This document shows positions 24,773-32,085 of a stretch of 64,000 bases of DNA, one piece after another. Position numbers and translations under genes: made by a program. Positions within the stretch are counted from its first letter, which is position 1; every line of letters starts with the position of its first letter. The stretch comes from Leptospira licerasiae serovar Varillal str. VAR 010. Its GTDB lineage: Bacteria; Spirochaetota; Leptospiria; Leptospirales; Leptospiraceae. The notes below the pieces were generated by a model. That model had not been told where the DNA came from, searched no databases, and was given only the letters and a program-made list of their open reading frames with translations. The stretch is from NCBI RefSeq assembly GCF_000244755.1, contig NZ_AHOO02000005.1, forward strand, positions 1,488,001-1,552,000, read 5' to 3'.

Positions 24773-26320
24773 ATGAAAAATACGCTCATAAATTCGAGCC
24801 TCCTGGCAATTGCGCTGGGATTACTCGGGAATTGTGGAGAAGGCTCTTCGGATAGTTCCGCCGCAGCCTTGGCTGCTCTCGGAGGAGGAACCTCAAGTGT
24901 AAAAGTTGCAAGCGCTTCCGATCTGTCGATCGAATCTGCAGACGATTATAACGACAACCAATTCGGACTGATCACTGCGGCTACTTTGAGAACTTGGGTA
25001 AACGATTGGGCAAACAATAAGCCTGCAGGTATTACCGGAAATTTGGTGATCTTCCAAGCAAACAAAGTGGGAGCCGACTCGAACAAAAGTTTGATCCTTC
25101 CTACAACCGGAGTGAAAGTTTTTGTCTCCGTTGCCGGAAACAACACTGCACTTTATTCTTGGAAAACTTTTAGAGAGACCAGATACAACGGTTTGATCTC
25201 TATTCCTGGTGGAACTGCAACCACTGGTGGAAACGGTCTTTTAAGCGGAGCAAGCGTCGACGAATGGTTCCAAACTTATGGAGTAGATCCTACTAAGGAC
25301 CTGATAGTATTCGCGAGCGGTAACGGAGACAACTACGGATCCATCGGTCACCAACATTATACATTAAGATATTGGGGTGTAGCTCACCAACATCTTGCTA
25401 TCCTGAACGGAAGTATCAAAGGGCAATTTCCGGAAGCGGAATTAGGTAACGATACTGACGAGTCTGTTCCTCCTTTGAACGGGACTTTCTCAGTTAAACA
25501 ACTGAAGAATGTAGATAACAGAATTCTAACATTAAGTATCGAGGATACGATAGAAGTAGCTAAGAACAACGGACATCATAGCGTTAAAGGACTTTCTTCT
25601 ACCGTTTTAATATCCGACAACAGAACAGCGAACAATAACAACGATATCAGCGTGTATACCTCTAGTGCCGGATGGCAGGAGTATAACGGTGGAGAGAATA
25701 CTACCGGAACTACTAAGTCCGGTGGAGGAGCTGTCGCTTTCGAAGGTCACTTGAAAGGTGCCGTTTTTGTTCCTCACTACAACCTAGTGGATCGTTCTTC
25801 GTTGGATAATACTTATGCGTATGGAGCTTCCGCTGCAGGAACTTTCAACACTGTAAAGTTCAAATCCAAAGCGGACGTTAAGGACATCTGGGACACTTAC
25901 GGAACCACGGGTGGACCTAACTCTGGAGCTCCTGCATACGAAGAAGGTCAGACGATTCTTCAATACTGCAGAACCAATACAAGAACTCAAACAAGCGGTA
26001 TTTCCACTCAGTTGATCTTGGGACGTCCTTCCGTGTTCTTAGAGGACGGATGGAGTATCTTCGGATTTTTAGCAGGGAATTTCCCGCCTGCGAACTTCAA
26101 CGACGATGTGACTGCTGGAGCTTCTTCTTATCCTTCCGTTCCGGTTAAATTTGCCGCTGATGTTCAAGGTGCGATCGAGTCAGGTGTTAGAGGATCCGGA
26201 GATGGACCACATTACAACACGGGTGTGAAAAAATCCACTGTGGATTATTTTCAGATCAACTCTTCTGCGACTACAACCAAACAAGCATTCATAGAGGATT
26301 GGAATTACAAAAACCAATAA
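24773..26320 (+). CDS. Tandem-rhodanese lipoprotein A
   Basis: The 515-residue protein starts with a lipoprotein leader (LLAIALGLLGNC, Cys near 21). After a low-complexity Ser/Ala/Gly linker come two rhodanese-like domains. The first (about 45-165) has DLIVFASGNGD and LRYWGVAHQHLAILNGSIKG but no catalytic Cys. The second (about 215-460) has an expanded insertion and the loop ILQYCRTNTRTQ with Cys399 in the place of the persulfide-forming Cys. It is therefore a surface or periplasmic sulfurtransferase candidate. A paralogue is at 27853. The ribosome site and ATG are clear. Confidence 0.82.
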   Translation: MKNTLINSSLLAIALGLLGNCGEGSSDSSAAALAALGGGTSSVKVASASDLSIESADDYNDNQFGLITAATLRTWVNDWANNKPAGITGNLVIFQANKVGADSNKSLILPTTGVKVFVSVAGNNTALYSWKTFRETRYNGLISIPGGTATTGGNGLLSGASVDEWFQTYGVDPTKDLIVFASGNGDNYGSIGHQHYTLRYWGVAHQHLAILNGSIKGQFPEAELGNDTDESVPPLNGTFSVKQLKNVDNRILTLSIEDTIEVAKNNGHHSVKGLSSTVLISDNRTANNNNDISVYTSSAGWQEYNGGENTTGTTKSGGGAVAFEGHLKGAVFVPHYNLVDRSSLDNTYAYGASAAGTFNTVKFKSKADVKDIWDTYGTTGGPNSGAPAYEEGQTILQYCRTNTRTQTSGISTQLILGRPSVFLEDGWSIFGFLAGNFPPANFNDDVTAGASSYPSVPVKFAADVQGAIESGVRGSGDGPHYNTGVKKSTVDYFQINSSATTTKQAFIEDWNYKNQ

Positions 26321-26336
26321 CCGCTACATAACAACT

Positions 26337-26355
26337 GGGCGGGGAAATCCCGCCC
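26337..26355 (+). terminator. GC-rich hairpin after rhodanese lipoprotein A
   Basis: gggcggg (26337-26343) pairs perfectly with cccgccc (26349-26355) around a 5-nt loop, followed by tttca. With only three T residues it may be a partial terminator that reduces expression of downstream genes. Confidence 0.6.
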
Positions 26356-26399
26356 TTTCAATTCTGTAACATAAAATAAAAAGAGGGAGTTACTGCTTT

Positions 26400-26768
26400 A
26401 TGAAAATATTATATATCTACGCGCTCGTTGGCGCATTATTTTTCTCTTCTTTGGACATAGTTTTGGCCTCCGGTGGATTCGGCGGCGGCGGGGTGGCCGG
26501 CCAGGCGCTTCGTGGAAAAGAAAGGGAAAAGTTCAATCTAGGTAAGGCTATCTATAACGGAGAAGTCGCCTTAGATACAAAAAAAGACGATCTAACAAAA
26601 TCCCAAAAAAACCGCTTGGAATACCTACAAGGCTCTTTGCCTAACTCTGAAAAAGGAAGGGTAAATCTGGAGGATTTAGCTGGAAAATTATCCGAAGAAC
26701 AGATCTCAGCTTTGGAATTTTTCGTAAGTATCCGCTTCAACGTGAAGTTGGAGGAAAAGAAGGATTAA
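26400..26768 (+). CDS. Small exported protein, cytochrome-c-like without heme motif
   Basis: The 122-residue protein has a signal peptide (about 1-23, ending VLASGG) and a Gly-rich start. KFNLGKAIYNGEVAL and LAGKLSEEQISALEFFVSIRF resemble the beginning and end of c-type cytochrome domains, but no CXXCH is present. It may be a heme-free relative that acts as a partner or scaffold; this is inference. It lies in line with the rhodanese lipoproteins, an outer-membrane protein and a multiheme cytochrome. Confidence 0.5.
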   Translation: MKILYIYALVGALFFSSLDIVLASGGFGGGGVAGQALRGKEREKFNLGKAIYNGEVALDTKKDDLTKSQKNRLEYLQGSLPNSEKGRVNLEDLAGKLSEEQISALEFFVSIRFNVKLEEKKD

Positions 26769-26786
26769 TCAGGGAACTTCTATATA

Positions 26787-27758
26787 ATGAAATTATTATT
26801 TAAGAAGGGAGTTTTTCTTTCCCTTCTATTTTTGGCCCAACCTTTTTTTATCGGAGAATTATTCTCTCAAACGGTTTGGGCTCCTTACCAAAGACAATTA
26901 TGGGTTAGGACAACTGCAGTGAATTCTGTCTACGATTCAGCTTATGTGGGAAAATACCATACCACTTACGACGACGATGTTCGGATCAACGTAGGAGCTC
27001 TCGCTTTCGAGTATGGAGTTACGGATCGTCTTACTGTGGATTTGCAGACAGGTTTTGGTAAATTGGGAAGGACTCAGCTAATCGATCGTTATTTCGGGAC
27101 CTTAACTTCTCCTGAGCAACCGGATAAGTATGGGATCATAGATTCTAGAGCGGGTCTACGTTATAAGGTCTTGGATGAGTATGATTATGATTCCATCTGG
27201 GTCCCTACGATCAGCGTAAGGATCGGTGGGATTAAAAAGGGAGACTATGATAGAAATCCTCAGGCTTTAGGAGACGGAGCAAACGGTGCGGAAGTAAATA
27301 TCTACTTAGGCAAAGACTTCAACGTTTGGGGGCTTGGTGCTTTAGGCGAGTGGAGTTACAGAAGAAGAGAGAAACCTGTGCCTGATGATATTCTTTATTA
27401 TGGAGCATTATACAAACGTTTCTTGGATTCATTCATTTTTATTGTCGGAAGTAGGGGGCAGATCGGCCAGGGAGGATATACGTTTACAGATCCAAGAGGA
27501 ACTCCTCCTTTAAACTTGATCCAAGTAGATCCTCCTTCAATAGCTCCTTTCGGGCAGGATTGGTACAATTATTATCTAGAACATGAAAGACCGGCCTGGG
27601 GAAGAAAGGAAGTCTATCATAACTTGGAAGTGAGTTTAGGTTATACGGATAAATACGGGAATTATTATAACTTCTTCTATTCTCATACCTATTCCGGGTA
27701 TAACACCGCAATCTTAAGGACTTTCGGGTTCCTGGTCAATTTTCCATTTAACTTATAG
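26787..27758 (+). CDS. Outer-membrane beta-barrel protein
   Basis: The 323-residue protein has a signal peptide (about 1-28, cut near FSQ) and a body of alternating aromatic and polar residues with repeated strands (LWVRTTAVNSVYD, FEYGVTDRLTVDLQTGFG, LEVSLGYTDKYGNYYNFFYSHTYSGYN) and a C-terminal FGFLVNFPFNL. This is typical of outer-membrane barrels. In the cluster it could form the pore through which a sulfur compound or electrons move between the surface lipoproteins and the periplasm. It is 18 bp after the small protein gene. Confidence 0.7.
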   Translation: MKLLFKKGVFLSLLFLAQPFFIGELFSQTVWAPYQRQLWVRTTAVNSVYDSAYVGKYHTTYDDDVRINVGALAFEYGVTDRLTVDLQTGFGKLGRTQLIDRYFGTLTSPEQPDKYGIIDSRAGLRYKVLDEYDYDSIWVPTISVRIGGIKKGDYDRNPQALGDGANGAEVNIYLGKDFNVWGLGALGEWSYRRREKPVPDDILYYGALYKRFLDSFIFIVGSRGQIGQGGYTFTDPRGTPPLNLIQVDPPSIAPFGQDWYNYYLEHERPAWGRKEVYHNLEVSLGYTDKYGNYYNFFYSHTYSGYNTAILRTFGFLVNFPFNL

Positions 27759-27852
27759 TCCGTTCCAAGACTTAAGTTATCGATATGTGTTTGATTCCGG
27801 GCTTCAATAGTCTGGAATTTTTGGGACAGACTCTAATAGATCGGAGGGAAAT

Positions 27853-29289
27853 ATGTTCGGTTTGAAAATTAAAAATTTAGGAATTCGTTTATTACTAATT
27901 CCTTTTTTAGGAGCCTGTGATGCACCGGAGTATCTTACTCCGTACCAAAAACTTGCGCTCGTCACTCCAGTGCAGGTATTTGAAACATCTCAACTTCTGT
28001 CGGTATCTAACGACGATTACAATAGTAATACCTATGGACTCGTTACCGCGTCTACTTTGGAATCTTGGAGGTCGAATTGGGCAGCGAACCATCCGTCCGC
28101 TATCGATGGAAGATTGATCATCTTTCAGATCAGCGGAGGATCACTTTCTGGGTCTTATGTAAGGCCGGAGACAGGCGTGAGAGTTTATGGGATTAGCGCT
28201 AGTTCGACCGATTATACTTTTTTCGGTCAGACTAGATTTAACGGTCTGATGGATACCGAAACAATCGTTCCGGAGGGCAAGAATATAGACGCATTCTTAA
28301 AACGTTTCGGCGTGAATCCTGCAACCGATCTGATCGTTCTGGCCCAGGATATTCCAAGCGACGGGAATCTAATGATGACTCTTCGTTCCTGGTATACACT
28401 GTATTATTGGGGAGTGGAAAAATCACATCTCGCAGTTTTGAACGGAGCAGTTTCCACTAAGATCGCCGCTTCTCAACTTACTGGGGGGTCTTCCTACACT
28501 GTTCCTACAAATAATGGTGCGGGTACTGTCGGAAGTTTATATAGGGATCATACGATCTTACAGGCGACTCTTGCGGATGTATTTAACGCTGTGCAAGGAA
28601 TTACTGATCCGACTTTCACAGGTTCCACTCCTGCGCCCTCGGGCGGAAGTTTCATTTTAGATGCAAGATCCGTTTCGGAATATGATGGAACCGGAACTAC
28701 AATAGGACCTTCCAATTATACCTGTGCGGATACTCCAAGTTGTTATACTTCTTTCGAAGGTCATATCAAGGGTGCAAAAAACATTTGGTTCGCGAATTTC
28801 ATCAATGCGAATAAGGAGTTCTTACCAAAATCGGATCTCCAAAATTTACTCGCATCCAACGGATATACGGAAGGACAAACTGTTCTCACATATTGCAGAA
28901 CGAATGTAAGATCTTCTATCACGGGGTTTGCTACGCTTGCAATCCTTGGATATCCTACCAGATTTTATGACGGCTCTTGGGTAGAATGGGGATCTCTTGC
29001 TTACGATTCAAACGGGGCCTGGTCCAACTTGAGTGCGGTATCTGCCTGGAGAACGGATCGTTCTTCCGTGACTGAATTAATTACATATAACGTTGGAAAG
29101 TCCGGCATAGATGCATCAAATATTTCTAATTTAGGGACTTATTTCACACCGGAACGCAGCTTTGCGAAAGATACGAACGATATCATAGACCAGGATAAAA
29201 AATATCTTTCAGGTTCTGCCTCTTCCGGTGCCGGGGGAGGTGGAGGCGGTTCAGGAGGAGGCGGAGGAGGGAATCCTTGCGGAGGATAA
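27853..29289 (+). CDS. Tandem-rhodanese lipoprotein B with poly-Gly tail
   Basis: The 478-residue paralogue of lipoprotein A has a leader ending LLIPFLGAC, the same DDYNSNTYGLVTASTLESW start, an inactive first rhodanese domain (DLIVLAQD, LAVLNGAVS) and a second with DARSVSEYDG, FEGHIKGAKN and the active-site loop LTYCRTNVRSS (Cys348). The C-terminus ends in a Gly/Ser-rich tract (about 455-478). A ggaggg ribosome site precedes the ATG. The Gly codons at the end supply the ribosome site for the overlapping cytochrome gene. Probably a surface-exposed or periplasmic sulfurtransferase. Confidence 0.82.
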   Translation: MFGLKIKNLGIRLLLIPFLGACDAPEYLTPYQKLALVTPVQVFETSQLLSVSNDDYNSNTYGLVTASTLESWRSNWAANHPSAIDGRLIIFQISGGSLSGSYVRPETGVRVYGISASSTDYTFFGQTRFNGLMDTETIVPEGKNIDAFLKRFGVNPATDLIVLAQDIPSDGNLMMTLRSWYTLYYWGVEKSHLAVLNGAVSTKIAASQLTGGSSYTVPTNNGAGTVGSLYRDHTILQATLADVFNAVQGITDPTFTGSTPAPSGGSFILDARSVSEYDGTGTTIGPSNYTCADTPSCYTSFEGHIKGAKNIWFANFINANKEFLPKSDLQNLLASNGYTEGQTVLTYCRTNVRSSITGFATLAILGYPTRFYDGSWVEWGSLAYDSNGAWSNLSAVSAWRTDRSSVTELITYNVGKSGIDASNISNLGTYFTPERSFAKDTNDIIDQDKKYLSGSASSGAGGGGGGSGGGGGGNPCGG

Positions 29290-30485
29290 ACTCCTCATTC
29301 TTCTTCGCGGCAATTTTTGCGGCGGCCTTCTTCTTATTATTTTGTAAAGGAGAAGGGTTTCACCAAAGGCATTGGGCATTCCCCCTCGAATCCCAAGGCT
29401 CGATTACAGTAGATCCGAACCCGGCCTCTTGCGGGAGCTGCCATTTACAACAGTTCGGTTCCTGGAAGTCGACTCTTCACTCCCGGGCCACCGGCCCGGG
29501 CTTTCTTTGGCAATTACCTCGGATCGGAAAGCACGGATCCGAAAATTGTATGAACTGTCATAGCCCGAATCCTGAGGTAAAAAGTTTGCTAATGTCACGC
29601 TTAGGTTGGGGAGAAGTTTCCGGCTCCGATTGGAAATCGGGTTCGGAAGAGAATGGAGTTCAGTGCGCAAGTTGTCATCTCCGAAAAGGAAAAGTATACG
29701 GGCCGTTCCCGAAAGATGGAGGCAACGGTAGAATATTTCAAAATTTGAATATTCCCCACCAAGGTTTTATCCCCAAAAAGGAATTCGAAGAATCCGAGTT
29801 TTGTAAAAACTGCCACCAATCACCGGAGACTTCGAAACAGGTGAATGGAAAATTCCTAATGGACACTTATGGACAATGGAGAAGATCCGAATTTGCAAGA
29901 TCAAATGTACAATGCCAGAATTGCCATATGCCAGACAGAAAACATGAATGGAAAGGTATCTCCGATCCGGAAATGGTAAAACGCGGGGTCCAAACTTCTC
30001 TACAAGTTGTGACGAAAAAAGAGGAAGCCGAAATTATCGCAGAACTAAAAAATTCAGGAGTAGGGCATTCTTTCCCAAGTTATTCCGTTCCAAAAGTGTA
30101 TTTGGAGATCTGGACAGAAACCATCAAAGGTGAGAAAAGGAAAATCTCCGAAAAGACTTTAGGCTGGATGCTGGATCTGGAATTGCAGAGAGAAATTTTT
30201 GATACTAGACTTCCTCAGGGAGGATCCGCTCTTCTGCAGGTTCATTTATCGAAGGAAGAGTTTTCCAAACTCAAACGAGTCGAGTTTATCGTAATAGTGG
30301 ATCCAAAAGAATATTATAAAAGAATGTTCCAAGACAATTGGGATTATAGAGATAGTTTCCAAGAAGAAACAAAACCTTGGGTTCTTCCAAATCTCCGAAA
30401 AGCGCTCGAAGAAGCGAATTCCGCAAGGTATGAATTAGTTCGTAGTGAATGGAAAAATGTAGGAATTCCTACATCGAATCCATGA
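29277..30485 (+). CDS. Pentaheme c-type cytochrome lipoprotein
   Basis: The gene starts at a TTG inside the end of lipoprotein B, with ggagg in the Gly codons as ribosome site. The 402-residue protein has a leader with lipobox FLLLFC and five heme sites: CGSCH, CMNCH, CASCH, CKNCH and CQNCH. HLQQFGSWKSTLHSRA after the first site matches the first-heme region of the pentaheme protein at 19346. The C-terminal beta domain has the related ELKNSGVGHSFPSYSVPKVYLEI segment. It should carry electrons at the envelope and is translationally coupled to a rhodanese, as in the other cluster. Confidence 0.88.
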   Translation: MRRINSSFFFAAIFAAAFFLLFCKGEGFHQRHWAFPLESQGSITVDPNPASCGSCHLQQFGSWKSTLHSRATGPGFLWQLPRIGKHGSENCMNCHSPNPEVKSLLMSRLGWGEVSGSDWKSGSEENGVQCASCHLRKGKVYGPFPKDGGNGRIFQNLNIPHQGFIPKKEFEESEFCKNCHQSPETSKQVNGKFLMDTYGQWRRSEFARSNVQCQNCHMPDRKHEWKGISDPEMVKRGVQTSLQVVTKKEEAEIIAELKNSGVGHSFPSYSVPKVYLEIWTETIKGEKRKISEKTLGWMLDLELQREIFDTRLPQGGSALLQVHLSKEEFSKLKRVEFIVIVDPKEYYKRMFQDNWDYRDSFQEETKPWVLPNLRKALEEANSARYELVRSEWKNVGIPTSNP

Positions 30486-30600
30486 AATAATCCACTTGAA
30501 TAGAATCAAATTTTGTGATAGCACCTTCCGGGTACCACCGCACCGGCCCCCACCCTGAGCGGGCGGGGAAAACTTAAATATACGATGGAACTCCTACATC
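30457..30600. repeat. Candidate dispersed element with palindromic end
   Basis: It begins with the perfect 18-bp palindrome ATGTAGGAATTCCTACAT (30457-30474) at the very end of the cytochrome gene and ends with gaactcctacatcgcg (about 30589). In between is a GC-rich hairpin (30548-30568). Related gtaggaattcc also occurs near 63260. The pattern suggests a small repeated intergenic element. Confidence 0.4.
30548..30568 (+). terminator. GC-rich hairpin downstream of multiheme cytochrome
   Basis: ccccaccc (30548-30555) and gggcgggg (30561-30568) pair with one mismatch around a 5-nt loop, followed by aaaac. It may end the rhodanese/cytochrome operon or belong to the repeated element around it. Confidence 0.4.
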
Positions 30601-30704
30601 GCGTTATCTACGCGCCTTAATCTCTCTCCACGTGCGAAAACCTTTGAGTCTAATCGCAAAAACTAGTTTCCTAATTCACAGTGGAGCCCCAAATTCATCC
30701 GAGT

Positions 30705-31460
30705 ATGGGATCTTTATTAGAGGAACCGGAATTTCCTAAATTAATAAGCGCTTATAGAGAGGCCTTAAAAAGAAGATATTCCAAAAATAATCTTTCCCAA
30801 TATCCTAAGTTCTCTTCCATCCCGGAGGAGAAAGTGGAACTTTTGGTTCGTTACTTTTTGGAACTACTCTATCCTGAATACGAGGGCAGAAAAAAATTGG
30901 ACGGAGCATTCGAGTCTTTAGCAGGATTCGTGCATTCTCCTCCAAAAGTATTGGGGCTTTTAGGCCAATTGAGCTTAGCTGTATTCAAATTGGGCCGTCA
31001 TTTAAGATCAGCATTCCAGGCGGGATTTGCAGCATTACATTCTTACATAACCGCTCATAGATTCGAAGAGATCATGTTCTCCAAAGCAAAAGAATTGTTA
31101 AACGAAGGTAAAGATCTCCAGAACAAATCCAATTTCAATCAGGTGCTTGCTTCGGTTTCCAAAAAAGACGCGGACCAGTTTAGAGAAGATATCTTAAAAT
31201 TATTTGCGACACTTTCGGACAGGGAACTTCTTTCTAAGATCAAACAACTTATGGACGCGGTTGTTAAAACGATGAAGTCCAAACCTAAAACTTATACTCA
31301 AGAAGAAGTGGAAGGTATTATGCTCGGTGCAGGAATTCTTACAAAGGGAGAAGAACTATTTTCGGGAATGACTCGAGAAGAAATGGACCTGATCTTAGAA
31401 GCGATTGATCAAGTGGAGAAGGATTCGTTTGAAGAAGCGATTGCTTCTGTAGGTAAATAA
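30705..31460 (+). CDS. Conserved-type hypothetical alpha-helical protein
   Basis: From the ATG the protein has 251 residues; an in-frame GTG eight codons earlier (30681) is also possible. It is almost entirely helical, charged, without signal peptide, and has no motif I recognise. A Gly/Ala segment (FQAGFAALHSYITAHRFEE) sits in the middle. It ends four bases before the tRNA-Leu gene on the other strand. Function unknown; the codon pattern and length support a real gene. Confidence 0.6.
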   Translation: MGSLLEEPEFPKLISAYREALKRRYSKNNLSQYPKFSSIPEEKVELLVRYFLELLYPEYEGRKKLDGAFESLAGFVHSPPKVLGLLGQLSLAVFKLGRHLRSAFQAGFAALHSYITAHRFEEIMFSKAKELLNEGKDLQNKSNFNQVLASVSKKDADQFREDILKLFATLSDRELLSKIKQLMDAVVKTMKSKPKTYTQEEVEGIMLGAGILTKGEELFSGMTREEMDLILEAIDQVEKDSFEEAIASVGK

Positions 31461-31463
31461 CCC

Positions 31464-31547
31464 TGCCGACGGTCGGAGTCGAACCGACACGAGGTTGCCC
31501 TCGCTGGATTTTGAATCCAGTGCGTCTACCAATTCCACCACATCGGC
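31464..31547 (-). tRNA. tRNA-Leu (anticodon CAA)
   Basis: On the minus strand the 84-nt sequence folds as a class II tRNA. Acceptor GCCGATG pairs with CGTCGGC (one G-T pair), the anticodon loop is TTCAAAA within a CTGGA/TCCAG stem, there is a long variable arm (GCGAGGGCAACCTCGT) and a T-loop GGTTCGACTCC. Anticodon CAA reads the Leu codon TTG. The CCA end is not encoded. Confidence 0.95.
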
Positions 31548-31570
31548 GGGTTTTATAATTCCGTATTGGA

Positions 31571-31975
31571 TCAGGAATCGAGTTCGATGTACTTGCCCTT
31601 ACCGCGGGCTACAATTTTACCGATCTCGTTCTCTATTTCGGCCCTGTTTTCGATCACTTTTTTGTTCTTTTTAACGAACCAGCCACGTAAATGCAGAGGT
31701 TGATTTACTTGTGCAGGCTGTAAGAAGCGGATCGTCAACTCGCCAGTTGTTGTTTTAAAATTCATCGCTTCATTGATTTTGGCCATAATTTCGTCCAAAA
31801 TAGTTGCGATGATTCCGGGATGGATCACGTCCGGGGACCCTTGGAACTTTTCAGGAACCGTGTAGTCACCGTAAGCGGTTTTAGTGTCCTCATCAAAGGT
31901 GATCTTTAATTGAAGACCGTCCGGATTGTCAGGACTAGACCCGAAGCTCAGGTTTTCCCGAACCGTTGATTTCAT
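31571..31975 (-). CDS. Hotdog-fold thioesterase, PaaI/4HBT family
   Basis: From the ATG the protein has 134 residues; an ATG eight codons upstream (31999) is an alternative. The family signature is [23 protein letters not shown], the hotdog central helix with the catalytic acidic residue, followed by [14 protein letters not shown]. Such enzymes hydrolyse acyl-CoA or related thioesters in the cytoplasm. The substrate is unknown. Confidence 0.85.
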   Translation of the reverse strand: MKSTVRENLSFGSSPDNPDGLQLKITFDEDTKTAYGDYTVPEKFQGSPDVIHPGIIATILDEIMAKINEAMNFKTTTGELTIRFLQPAQVNQPLHLRGWFVKKNKKVIENRAEIENEIGKIVARGKGKYIELDS

Positions 31976-32085
31976 ATATGTCAAGTTATTACTTAACATT
32001 CATGGTGTCAATCCGAAAAAGCTACTGATTGCTGTTTAAGAACGATGTAATACTCTGTCGAAAATAATAGGTAAGAATCTTTTAA

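Noticed and set aside
30497..30510. TTGAA-TAGA-ATCAA resembling an FNR box
   Set aside because: It has a mismatch in the first half and lies within a candidate repeat region far from the next gene start.
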